Of a stretch of DNA of 64,000 nt, positions 43,905-52,178 are shown piece by piece (position 1 is the first letter of the stretch; each line of letters starts with the position of its first letter). The translations under genes were made by a program, and so were the position numbers. The DNA is taken from the NCBI GenBank assembly GCA_017550385.1, contig JAFZPJ010000014.1, forward strand, positions 116,280 through 180,279, read 5' to 3'. The DNA is from Clostridiales bacterium (GTDB lineage Bacteria; Bacillota; Clostridia; Saccharofermentanales; Saccharofermentanaceae). The notes beneath the pieces are model-generated. The model was not told the origin of the DNA. It did no database searches and saw nothing but the letters and a program-made list of their open reading frames with translations.

Positions 43905-44576
43905 TCAGATGATACCGATCATCTTCGGGACGAAGCCTACCACGAAATGCAGCAGGACACTGCCCCAGATCGACCTCGTCTTCTCGTAGACATATCCCGT
44001 GATCACGCACATCACCGCCGCGCCGAACATCATCGGAAGGTCGTATCCCATGTGCAGCACAAAGAAGAACAGCGCTGTCATCCACACCGAGAAGTGCCTG
44101 TTGTACTTATCGGATGATGCCGTGATGTTGTCTTCGGTTATGCCCTTCACAAAGAACTCCTGAAGGATAGCACTGAACGGATAGAACCACCTCGTGTCTT
44201 CCCAAAGATACAGCCCGAAAGCAGGTCTTGCCGCGACCTCGGGAGAGATCCGGTTCATGACGAGCCTTATGATTATCATGAGTATGATCGCGCCCGCTGT
44301 CAGGATGGAGCTTATCTTCATATCCTTGGCGAGCATCTCTTTGCTCGGCCTGAAGCATTCCCAATGTAACTTGAAGCGGGTAAATATCGCAAAAGTGATC
44401 GAGATAACGACCAGGTACACAACCATGATCTTGGTAACTATATAAGCGTTCTCCTGCACGACGGGCTCACCCGTGAACAGCTTGAAGAGCTTTATCGTCA
44501 CGACGTGGCATGCAATAGATGTCAGCAGGAACAATGCTGTGGAAAGTGCGGGGGTAAGTCGCTTCTTTATTGTCAT
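43905..44576 (-). CDS. CPBP (Abi/CAAX-protease-like) membrane protein with altered motif
   Basis: A 223-residue polytopic protein. It shows the C-terminal CPBP motifs: ILQEFFVKGI (usual EExxxR reads QExxxK), FFVLHMGY (FxxxH) and LLHFVVGFVP. The substitution of Glu and Arg by Gln and Lys may reduce or change protease activity. ATG 44576 lacks good spacing to AGAGAGG; a TTG at 44579 fits better. A perfect promoter lies upstream. Confidence 0.82.
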   Translation of the reverse strand: MTIKKRLTPALSTALFLLTSIACHVVTIKLFKLFTGEPVVQENAYIVTKIMVVYLVVISITFAIFTRFKLHWECFRPSKEMLAKDMKISSILTAGAIILMIIIRLVMNRISPEVAARPAFGLYLWEDTRWFYPFSAILQEFFVKGITEDNITASSDKYNRHFSVWMTALFFFVLHMGYDLPMMFGAAVMCVITGYVYEKTRSIWGSVLLHFVVGFVPKMIGII

Positions 44577-44616
44577 CAATAAACGTGTCCTCTCTCGGGC
44601 TTTAACCACTCCTACC

Positions 44617-44645
44617 TTTATATAGAGCCGCCGGTGTTTTGTCAA
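44617..44645 (-). promoter_or_regulatory. Sigma-A promoter of the CPBP gene
   Basis: Minus strand: -35 TTGACA (44640-44645), 17-base spacer, -10 TATAAA (44617-44622). Confidence 0.85.
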
Positions 44646-44683
44646 GGCAGAACGCCCTCCGCCGGCGTTTGACATTTTCGTGA

Positions 44684-44689
44684 TATAAT
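44684..44689 (+). promoter_or_regulatory. Extended -10 promoter of the luxE-luxC-like operon
   Basis: TGATATAAT (hexamer 44684-44689), 49 bases before the LuxE-like ATG at 44738. Confidence 0.55.
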
Positions 44690-44737
44690 CACCATGTTCG
44701 GCAAGGCAGACGCAAATGCAGGAGCAGAGAGAAAAGC

Positions 44738-45844
44738 ATGAAGCTGAGAAGGCAACTGTTTGCATCCAAGGACCCTTACGACGGCACCAAAGCCGATCTT
44801 TTTCTTGCGGCCTGCAAAGAGAATCTGGACTACCAGATAGCGCACTGCGAAGACTATAAGAAGATCTGCAGCGGGATGGGCATCAAGTCTTCGGAAGACA
44901 TCAAGACGATCGCAGATATTCCCTTCATCCCGACCATGCTGTTCAAGCAGCACAGATTCAGTTCGGGCGGTCACATATTCACCCTTACATCTTCGGGTAC
45001 CAGCAGCGGTCACAAGAGCGTGATCGGGTTCGAATTATCTGCTGCACTTGCTGCCTTAAGGATGTCTCTTAAGGTCACGAGATACCACGGCGTTATATCA
45101 CTTAAACCCTGCAGATATATCGTGATGGGATACAAGCCTTCGCGTAAGAACAAGATGGCTGCGGCAACGACCGCTTACCTCACTACTTTCCTCGCACCGG
45201 CGATCAGCAGGAAGTTCATTCTTCAGCCCACACCGACCGGTTACAAGCCGGACTTCGACGGCATCGTGGAAGCTCTCCGTAAATACGAGAAAGGCAAGCA
45301 CCCCGTAAGGTTCATGGGCTTCCCTTCATACACCTTCTTCCTCTTCCGTCTGCTCGAAGAACGCGGTCTCTCCTTCAAGCTTCCGCAGGGCTCGAAAATA
45401 ATGCTCGGCGGCGGCTGGAAGCAGTTCTACCAGGAAGCGGCAGACAAGGAGACTTTCTACCGAATGGCGAAGAAAACACTCGGGATCGAAGAAGAGAACG
45501 TGGTGGAGTTTTTCGGCGCGGTAGAGCATCCGATATTGTATTGCGACTGCTCAGCGCACCACTTCCACATTCCGGTCTACGGCAGCATCGTCATAAGAGA
45601 TCCGGATACATTGGAGCCCCTGGAGCTTGGCAAGGTCGGCCTGGTCAATCTCATATCGCCGCTCGCCAAAGCGACACCTATCCTCTCCGTTATGACGGAT
45701 GACTTAGGCATTCTGCGTGACGGTTCTGACTGCCCCTGCGGAGTGGGGACGCCGTATCTCGAGATCATCGGACGTGTGGCGCCTGAAGACATCAAGACAT
45801 GTGCTGCAGGCGCGGCAGATATCCTGGAGGGAGTTAAAGTATGA
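44738..45844 (+). CDS. LuxE-like acyl-protein synthetase
   Basis: A 368-residue protein of the LuxE/acyl-protein synthetase family, related to adenylate-forming enzymes. It has the phosphate-binding LTSSGTSSGHKS (about residue 88), KIMLGGGWKQF, the core VEFFGAVEHPILYC, MTDDLG and a Cys pair SDCPCGVG. In bioluminescent bacteria LuxE activates fatty acids with ATP and passes the acyl group to LuxC. Here it is directly coupled to a LuxC-like gene (ATGA overlap) but no luciferase (luxAB) is present. A role in making fatty aldehydes or alcohols for lipids is inferred. Confidence 0.9.
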   Translation: MKLRRQLFASKDPYDGTKADLFLAACKENLDYQIAHCEDYKKICSGMGIKSSEDIKTIADIPFIPTMLFKQHRFSSGGHIFTLTSSGTSSGHKSVIGFELSAALAALRMSLKVTRYHGVISLKPCRYIVMGYKPSRKNKMAAATTAYLTTFLAPAISRKFILQPTPTGYKPDFDGIVEALRKYEKGKHPVRFMGFPSYTFFLFRLLEERGLSFKLPQGSKIMLGGGWKQFYQEAADKETFYRMAKKTLGIEEENVVEFFGAVEHPILYCDCSAHHFHIPVYGSIVIRDPDTLEPLELGKVGLVNLISPLAKATPILSVMTDDLGILRDGSDCPCGVGTPYLEIIGRVAPEDIKTCAAGAADILEGVKV

Positions 45845-47139
45845 TCCTGTTTGACGGCAAGATATACGAGAGCATTGAGCAGAACAGGCTTCTCGAAGAG
45901 CTTAAGGAGAAGATCCCTTCTATCCTGCAGCGCGAGCCCCTGTCTCCGGAGATAATAATCGATGCTGTGGATCAGCTTAGGGAGGATACTCTTGCAGGCA
46001 AGTTCGACGACCTTCTGACTGAACTTCCTCAGGACATGGTCGAGACTTACAAGAAGCAGGCCGTCACCTTGCTTTCCAAAGAGCACCTATGGATGAAGGT
46101 CAGGACAGAACTCGGCAATACGGATGAGTATGTGACGGATAAGCTCGAAGGCTTCTCGCAGATCAGGGTAAAGAAAGTACCCTTAGGCGTCATCTTCCAT
46201 ATCGCTGCGGGCAACATGGATTTCCTTCCTGCGTATTCACTTGCGGAAGGTCTGCTCACCGGAAACATCAACATCCTTAAGCTTCCGTCTGCAGATAACG
46301 GGCTGTCGCTCAAGCTCATAATGCAGTTCATCGAGTACCAGCCACTCCTCAAGGACTATATCTATGTATTCGATACCGCGTCCTCTGACATACAAGGCAT
46401 GCGCCAGATGGCAAACCTCTGCAACGCGATAAGCATCTGGGGCTCGGACATGGCGATCGAAGCCGTACGCGGTCTCGCACCCACAGGAGTAAAGCTCATC
46501 GAGTGGGGACAGAAGCTCGGATTCTGCTATGTCTCTAACCCGGACAAGACAGCTACGATAGCATCAGATCTCACTGGCCTTGCAAAGCACATCGCCTTCA
46601 CCAAGCAACTTCTCTGCAGCAGCTGTCAGGTCATATATCTCGATACCGAAAACATAGATGAAGTCCGATCTTTTGCAGAGCAGTTCATGCCGTACCTTCA
46701 GGAAGCCGTAGGCGATAATCGGTCTCAGGAGATCGGCATCAGGGCAAGGGATACGCTTGTTGCTTATACACAGCGCCTTAAGGGGTATCTCGGCGAGCAG
46801 GAATCTTCGACGGATGTTATCCGCGGCAAGGGCACAAGCCTTATCATCAAAGAAGACAGCAAGCTCGAACTCTCACCTATGATGTGCAACGTACTGGTCA
46901 AACCGCTTCCCAAGGACAAGCTCACCACAGCCCTCTATGAGAGCAGATACTATCTCCAGACTGCAGGCTTGATCTGTCCTTATCACGAACGCGCGGAACT
47001 TACTGACCTCCTCGTAAGAGGCGGACTTGTACGTGTCACCAAGGCCGCTGACATGAGCTCGTACTTCCCCGGCGAGGCACATGACGGTGAATACGCACTT
47101 GACAGGTACATGAGAATCGTTAATATCCAAGAAGACTAG
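45841..47139 (+). CDS. LuxC-like acyl-CoA/acyl-protein reductase
   Basis: A 432-residue protein of the LuxC family, which reduces acyl thioesters to aldehydes with NADPH. The motifs VIFHIAAGNMDFLPAYSLAEG (broken here as VIFHIAAGN and LPAYSLAEGLLTGN) and INILKLPS lie near residues 115-155. The catalytic Cys is expected in AFTKQLLCSSCQVIYL. The start overlaps the LuxE-like stop by 4 bases (ATGA). It forms the reductase half of a fatty-acid-reduction pair in an organism with no luciferase in view. Confidence 0.92.
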   Translation: MILFDGKIYESIEQNRLLEELKEKIPSILQREPLSPEIIIDAVDQLREDTLAGKFDDLLTELPQDMVETYKKQAVTLLSKEHLWMKVRTELGNTDEYVTDKLEGFSQIRVKKVPLGVIFHIAAGNMDFLPAYSLAEGLLTGNINILKLPSADNGLSLKLIMQFIEYQPLLKDYIYVFDTASSDIQGMRQMANLCNAISIWGSDMAIEAVRGLAPTGVKLIEWGQKLGFCYVSNPDKTATIASDLTGLAKHIAFTKQLLCSSCQVIYLDTENIDEVRSFAEQFMPYLQEAVGDNRSQEIGIRARDTLVAYTQRLKGYLGEQESSTDVIRGKGTSLIIKEDSKLELSPMMCNVLVKPLPKDKLTTALYESRYYLQTAGLICPYHERAELTDLLVRGGLVRVTKAADMSSYFPGEAHDGEYALDRYMRIVNIQED

Positions 47140-47159
47140 ATCGTTAACGAGGCACGAGA

Positions 47160-47615
47160 ATGAAAGGTATTCTTTACATGCTGGCCCAGTGCACCTGGGG
47201 TATACTTCAGACTTTGTCAGGATTCGTTATCTTCCTGATCTGCATCCGCGACAAGCACTACTTCTATCACGGTGCAGTCGTGACGGAGTGGAAGTTCAGT
47301 TCAAGCGTGTCGCTGGGGCTGTTTATTTTCGTGGCGGCAAATCCGTACTACAGCGGGATCCCCACAAAGGAAGAGACTGCATCGAGACTGCTCGTTCACG
47401 AATACGGTCACACCATCCAGTCGCTCATCCTCGGCCCTCTGTATTTTATCGTGACGGGACTTCCTTCGATCGTATGGGCATCATTCCCTGCGCTGCATAA
47501 GATGAGACGGAAGAAGCACATGTCGTATTTTTCTTTCTATACCGAGCGCTGGGCCAACCACCTAGGAGAGAAGATAACCAAGACAAAATCGATGGGACAG
47601 CTTTTTATAGACTGA
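47160..47615 (+). CDS. Membrane protein with HEYGH (HExxH) motif
   Basis: A 151-residue protein with about four hydrophobic segments. LLVHEYGHTIQS (about residues 79-90) is an HExxH motif, and YTERWANHLG near the C-terminus has a conserved-looking WAN after a Glu. It sits 20 bases after the LuxC-like gene and shares its terminator, so it is the third gene of the operon. It may be a membrane metalloprotease or use the motif for another metal reaction. No family name is certain. Confidence 0.75.
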   Translation: MKGILYMLAQCTWGILQTLSGFVIFLICIRDKHYFYHGAVVTEWKFSSSVSLGLFIFVAANPYYSGIPTKEETASRLLVHEYGHTIQSLILGPLYFIVTGLPSIVWASFPALHKMRRKKHMSYFSFYTERWANHLGEKITKTKSMGQLFID

Positions 47616-47620
47616 TAAAA

Positions 47621-47652
47621 AACGGGGCGCTGTAAACGCCCCGTTATTATTT
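47621..47652. terminator. Bidirectional terminator
   Basis: Stem AACGGGGCG (47621-47629) / CGCCCCGTT (47637-47645), with ATTATTT on the plus side and TTTTTTATC on the minus side. It serves both the lux-like operon and the GH16 gene. Confidence 0.85.
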
Positions 47653-47667
47653 GATTCTCGGTCAGGA

Positions 47668-49023
47668 TCATTCAACGATCTCGATACGAACGTTCTTGAT
47701 ATAGATCGTCGCGGTCGAACCCTGAGCACCCATGTTGAACTCGAGTCTGCCGTAGTTGTCGTCGGCATCGTTCATGGTGAACTCGAACTCGAATTCCTGG
47801 TAGTCGGTAGTGAGGTCGATCTTCGTATCCTTCAGATACCTTATCCAGCCGACATTCGGTGCCGTGACTGCGATTATCATGGTTCGGTCTTCCGCCGCAC
47901 ACGCCTCGAACGTCAGTTTATACGTCGTGCCTTGTATCAACGGCAGATCCGGCTGCACGAGCTGTACCGAGTACTCCTCCGTACCGCACGCTGATGACGT
48001 GATGATCATCTCGCCGTCCTTGATCTCTGCCGCACCCTCACCGTTGTAGAACAGCAGGAAGAACCAGTTCTCTTCATCGTCGAGAGGCTCGGCCTCAGAG
48101 AAATCACCGTTCCAGATGAGGTTGCCGTCAGATGTTGTTCCTCTGAACTCCTGCTCGGGTCTTGTTACGTTGGTATCGTATTCTGCCTTCTGGTAAACGC
48201 GTACGTAGTCGATCTGGAATACAGCGTTATCGAAGTCCGTTGTCTCATCGGGATTGCCCGGCCAGTCTCCGCCGACTGCGAGGTTCATCTGGATGAAGAA
48301 AAGCTGGTTGAACGGTGCGGGATAATCCTTCATCTCTTCGCCGTCGACCTTGGTGTACCAGTCGTTAACTGTATTATATAGATTACCGTCTATATACCAG
48401 CGCATCTCGCCCGGTTCCCACTCGATGCTGTATTCATGGAACTCGTCTGCAAAAGAGCCGCTGTCAAGTGTATAGATACCCTGCTGCTCGGCATGAGGCT
48501 CACCGTAATGAACTGTGCCGTATGCAATGTTCGTCTGGTTGCCGAGGACTTCCATGATGTCGATCTCGCCGCACTTAGGCCACTGACCGTAATATGACTC
48601 GTCCTTAGGCATCATCCAGAGCGCCGGCCACAGGCCCTGGCCTTCAGGAACCTTTGCAGAGATGACTACCTTGCCGTACATAAAGTCGGTCTTGTTCTGA
48701 CCCTGGACCTTACCGGAAGTATAGTAATCGTTGCCGTTCTCGTCAGTCGTCTTGATGGCCTTGATGTTAAGGCAGCCGTCCTTGACGTAGATGTTCTGCT
48801 CGGAATCCGTGTATTCCTGAAGCTCGTTGTTGGTCCAACCCGGTTCACGGAGCTCTTTGTTCCACTTGGTCTCGTCGAGCTTGTTTCCGTCGAACTCGTC
48901 GCTCCACAGAAGGTTGTAACCATCGATCTGGGGAGTCTCTGTCTTGGGCGCAGCGCAGCCAGACAGACAACCTGTCGCCATGGCCAGTATCAGTGCGCCC
49001 GCAAGTAACTTTTTCGTTTTCAT
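47668..49023 (-). CDS. Secreted GH16 beta-glucanase with C-terminal carbohydrate-binding domain
   Basis: A 451-residue lipoprotein (CLSGC lipobox). The GH16 domain covers about residues 35-300: WSDEFDGNKLDETKW, GLWPALWMMP, and the catalytic GEIDIMEVLG (ExDxxE) with nucleophile and acid/base Glu. It is laminarinase/lichenase-like, cleaving beta-1,3- or 1,3-1,4-glucans. Residues about 310-451 resemble a CBM4/9-type beta-sandwich. ATG 49023 has AAGGAGG upstream. It is divergent from an AraC regulator at 49149 that may control it. Confidence 0.92.
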   Translation of the reverse strand: MKTKKLLAGALILAMATGCLSGCAAPKTETPQIDGYNLLWSDEFDGNKLDETKWNKELREPGWTNNELQEYTDSEQNIYVKDGCLNIKAIKTTDENGNDYYTSGKVQGQNKTDFMYGKVVISAKVPEGQGLWPALWMMPKDESYYGQWPKCGEIDIMEVLGNQTNIAYGTVHYGEPHAEQQGIYTLDSGSFADEFHEYSIEWEPGEMRWYIDGNLYNTVNDWYTKVDGEEMKDYPAPFNQLFFIQMNLAVGGDWPGNPDETTDFDNAVFQIDYVRVYQKAEYDTNVTRPEQEFRGTTSDGNLIWNGDFSEAEPLDDEENWFFLLFYNGEGAAEIKDGEMIITSSACGTEEYSVQLVQPDLPLIQGTTYKLTFEACAAEDRTMIIAVTAPNVGWIRYLKDTKIDLTTDYQEFEFEFTMNDADDNYGRLEFNMGAQGSTATIYIKNVRIEIVE

Positions 49024-49148
49024 AAACGGCAGCCTCCTTATGTTTTCAGCTATCATTAAGCTAACACCCACGGCGAAGGCATAATATCGTTTTGTTGATA
49101 TTTTTTATGATATACTGACCTTAATAATTCTGCCCCGGGAGGCAAGCG

Positions 49149-49880
49149 ATGGCATACGAACAGAGGCATTTCTACCGTAAATACCTGACCCGACGCGAAG
49201 ACTTTCTCCGCGCGCCGTACAACCCCGAGCTCGAATTCTACTCCGCGATCAGGACCGGTGACATAGCAAGTCTCCGCAAGTTCCTCGCCCAGCCCCTGCA
49301 CAAGAAAGAAGGCATGGGCAAGCTCTCCGACGACCCCTTGCGCAACATGAAATACCACTTCACGGTCACCGCCGCGCTCGCAGCACGTAACTGCATCTCC
49401 GGCGGCATGGACGTCTCATCCGCTTACGATATCAGCGACTACTACATCATGAAGGCTGACAAAGCACGTACGATCGAAGCAATCTCCGACCTTCACGAGC
49501 AGATGTGCATGGAGTACGCAGGGCACATGAAGAAACTCCGCAAGGACCGCATCACTTCCCTGCACGTCGCACGCTGCATCGACTATATCTATGATCATCT
49601 CGACACCCGCATTACCGCGCATAAGCTCGCATCCGTCTGCGGCCTGTCCGAGGCTTATCTGTCGCGCCTGTTCAAGCAGGAGACCGGACAGACGATCAGC
49701 GACTACATAAGCGACTGCAAGATCACGACCGCACAGAACATGCTGGTCGACTCCGACTTCTCCCCCACGCAGATATCAGCGGCTCTCGCGTTCCCCAGCC
49801 AAAGCTACTTCACAACGGTTTTCCGTAAAAGGACCGGCATGACGCCAGGACAGTACCGGACCGCAAACAGAAGGTACTAA
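49149..49880 (+). CDS. AraC-family transcriptional regulator
   Basis: A 243-residue protein. The C-terminal double helix-turn-helix covers about residues 145-240: HKLASVCGLSEAYLSRLFKQ, TQISAALAFPSQSYFTTVFRK, GMTPGQYR. The N-terminal half is helical (YSAIRTGDIASLRKFL), without a cupin. It is divergent from the GH16 gene, 125 bases apart, so sugar-linked control of that gene is plausible. An extended -10 (TGATATACT) and a weak GGGAGG site precede it. Confidence 0.88.
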   Translation: MAYEQRHFYRKYLTRREDFLRAPYNPELEFYSAIRTGDIASLRKFLAQPLHKKEGMGKLSDDPLRNMKYHFTVTAALAARNCISGGMDVSSAYDISDYYIMKADKARTIEAISDLHEQMCMEYAGHMKKLRKDRITSLHVARCIDYIYDHLDTRITAHKLASVCGLSEAYLSRLFKQETGQTISDYISDCKITTAQNMLVDSDFSPTQISAALAFPSQSYFTTVFRKRTGMTPGQYRTANRRY

Positions 49881-49979
49881 TACTTCCACCACCTGGTTAA
49901 GATACTGCAAAAGTTACTGCGCATGCAGTAACTTTCTCAGTATTAATTCGTATAAAACCGACGAACCTGATTCTACCCA

Positions 49980-50012
49980 CAAAAAAACCGCCGGAGGGGT
50001 GAATCCGGCGGT
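49980..50012 (-). terminator. Terminator of the LacI-like/GGDEF gene
   Basis: Minus strand stem (49987-49995 with 50004-50012, 9 bp) followed by TTTTTTT. Confidence 0.9.
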
Positions 50013-50035
50013 CTTCTCGAAAGGATGGTATTTTG

Positions 50036-51952
50036 TCACTCATGTCTTTCTGAGTGCATCTTCTTCTTTGTCTCGTACATCAGGTTGTCTGCTTCCTTGA
50101 TGTAGTCAGCGAGCGGCTTGTCTTCGCCCTCCCCGCTGATGATGTAGCCGCAGCTTACGGAAAGCCTGAACGGCCATGTTCCCTCGGCATTGAATCTGTC
50201 GACGGAAGCGAGGACTTCAGATCTGTAAGCCTCTGCAGCTTCTTCGTTCTTGACGCCTCCGATGACAAGGAACTCGTCGCCGCCGAACCTTACTGCGATC
50301 CAGTCTTCACGCAGGTTGGTCTTGATGGCACTGGCCGTAAGTCTTATCGCAGCGTCTCCGTTCATGTGACCGAAGACATCATTGATCTTCTTCATACGGT
50401 TGATATCGATGAACATTACCATCAGCCTGGTGTTCGTCCTCTGACATGTGTTGTAGACTGACGTAGCCTTGTTCTCATATCCGAGTCGGTTATACAGACC
50501 CGTCATCGTGTCGATCTCTGAGATGCGCCTCAGACTCTCGTTATAGAACTTGAGCTGGATGTTGGATCTCTGGATCCTGAACGCGAGCATGAATTTCTCT
50601 ATGTAAGCATGAAGATCAAGGTACTCTCTTAAGATCCTCGCCTCGTCGGATATGACGATATAACCGTAGTTAAAGATGCCCGTATGCAGCGGGAACAGAT
50701 AATACGCATGGCTCTCGGGATCCGAGGGATCGTAGCCCGGAACAAGACGATGCTTGTTGGCATCAAGTCCCGTACAGACTTCATTGTCTGCCGTTATAGA
50801 GAGCAGTGTCTGCATGGGGCCGCCTTCAAGACCGTCTTCATAGACTTCCTGATCGTCAGCCATTACTTCGGCAAAGTATTTCCGGTGTATGACGATATGG
50901 AAGTTCTTATCAACAAACTCATGTTCCTCTTTATAGTAATCGATCAGTTTGCTTGTAAGAGAACCGTACTCTTCCGAATAAGTTATGAGCTGTGTAAGAG
51001 CACGCTCGCTGTTATCGAGAGATTCACGGTCCAGAGCATCGCTGTATGTAGCTCTTCCGTACTCGCGGCGCTTGTTATCGTAGAAACCTTCCTCGCAGCA
51101 GCCGCAGCTCTCGCCTACCATTAATTTCGAATGCTGCATCAGATTCTTGGAAGCTCCCCTGCCGCCCAGATAATCCGAGATCGTCTTGCATATCACGCCG
51201 CCGATCATCTCGAAGTTAGAATCGACTGTAGTCAGAACAGGATAGTAGACCTGTCCTTTTGAGATGTAGTCGTAGCCCGTGATGATAACATCGTCCGGAA
51301 GGTTATAGCCCATACTTGTCAGCTCGGTCGCACATGCAAGTGCCATGATATCGTTGCAGCATATGATGGCATCAGGAAGACCTGCCGGATCTGCCGCAAG
51401 GTGCTTGGCGATCTCTATCGTCTTGAAGTTACCCCAGTCACCATAATAGATGTCTTCGTCCGGTATGGTTATGCCGTGCTCTTCGAAAACGCCCTTTATG
51501 GTATCGATCCTGCAGATACTCTCGGGATGCGTCTTATATCCTCCGATAATGACCGGGTGCTTAACATCGTGCACTTCGATCAGATGCTTAGCCAGATCAG
51601 TGATACCGGTTATGTTGTCTATGTTGATATTGAATGCGCCTTCAACGTCGATGCCGATACTGAATACGGGGACGTCTTGTCTGACAGCTTTCTTAACCAG
51701 GGATACTCCCGTATCCACTGCATTAAGGCTGTTCGTAAACACTATAACGCCGTCGTAATCCGTAAGATCAGGAAGGCCGTAGATATTAAGTTCACCCTGA
51801 TTGAATTCGTCGAACTCGTCATAAGACGCGAAGCTGATAAATATGAAAAAGTCATACTCGTTATTCACATCGGCGTTTCTAAAACCCCGAAGCAGTAATT
51901 TGAGAGTATCCAGGCCGTAGCCGTTTGCAAATACAGCGATCTTCTTTTTCAT
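50036..51952 (-). CDS. LacI-type sugar-sensor fused to GGDEF (diguanylate cyclase)
   Basis: A 638-residue protein. Residues about 5-290 are a periplasmic-binding/LacI-type sensor fold (IAVFANGYGLDTLKLLLRGF, DAIICCNDIMALACATEL, PDDVIITGYD) with no DNA-binding head and no signal peptide, so it probably acts in the cytoplasm. A CGCC cluster (GESCGCCEEG) follows near 300, then a helical region and a complete GGDEF domain (about 480-635: DTMTGLYNRLGYE, RFGGDEFLVIGG, KEADNLMYETK). It likely makes cyclic-di-GMP in response to a sugar. ATG 51952 is preferred; GTG 51961 overlaps the ribosome binding site. Confidence 0.93.
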   Translation of the reverse strand: MKKKIAVFANGYGLDTLKLLLRGFRNADVNNEYDFFIFISFASYDEFDEFNQGELNIYGLPDLTDYDGVIVFTNSLNAVDTGVSLVKKAVRQDVPVFSIGIDVEGAFNINIDNITGITDLAKHLIEVHDVKHPVIIGGYKTHPESICRIDTIKGVFEEHGITIPDEDIYYGDWGNFKTIEIAKHLAADPAGLPDAIICCNDIMALACATELTSMGYNLPDDVIITGYDYISKGQVYYPVLTTVDSNFEMIGGVICKTISDYLGGRGASKNLMQHSKLMVGESCGCCEEGFYDNKRREYGRATYSDALDRESLDNSERALTQLITYSEEYGSLTSKLIDYYKEEHEFVDKNFHIVIHRKYFAEVMADDQEVYEDGLEGGPMQTLLSITADNEVCTGLDANKHRLVPGYDPSDPESHAYYLFPLHTGIFNYGYIVISDEARILREYLDLHAYIEKFMLAFRIQRSNIQLKFYNESLRRISEIDTMTGLYNRLGYENKATSVYNTCQRTNTRLMVMFIDINRMKKINDVFGHMNGDAAIRLTASAIKTNLREDWIAVRFGGDEFLVIGGVKNEEAAEAYRSEVLASVDRFNAEGTWPFRLSVSCGYIISGEGEDKPLADYIKEADNLMYETKKKMHSERHE

Positions 51953-52073
51953 GTTATCCACCTGGTTTTAGGATACGCCTGCTTTGTTACGGACATGTGA
52001 ACTAAGATGTAACAAAAATCAAAAATAGTTATTCACATCGTTTCATACTAAGTTCGCATTTAGTTCATTATTC

Positions 52074-52151
52074 GTTGCCAGAACGGCAACCAATTTGATT
52101 TTTGTTTCCCATATTATGGATTTATATATGTTTTACGCAACCGTATTGCGT
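52074..52151 (+). promoter_or_regulatory. Inverted repeats upstream of the giant protein gene
   Basis: GTTGCC-agaac-GGCAAC (52074-52090) and ACGCAA-ccgta-TTGCGT (52135-52151) lie 28 to 105 bases before the ATG at 52179, in the 226-base region between divergent genes. Both are candidate operators; the second ends 27 bases before the ATG and may lie in the mRNA leader. Confidence 0.45.
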
Positions 52152-52178
52152 CTACGCAAATGACAAGGAGGATCTATT

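Noticed and set aside
44738-47139. Bioluminescence operon
   Set aside because: Only the LuxE- and LuxC-like reductase genes are present; there are no luciferase subunits or LuxD, so light production is not supported.
51953-52178. Cyclic-di-GMP riboswitch before the giant gene
   Set aside because: Considered because of the neighbouring GGDEF gene, but the conserved core of the class I riboswitch and its paired arms are not present.
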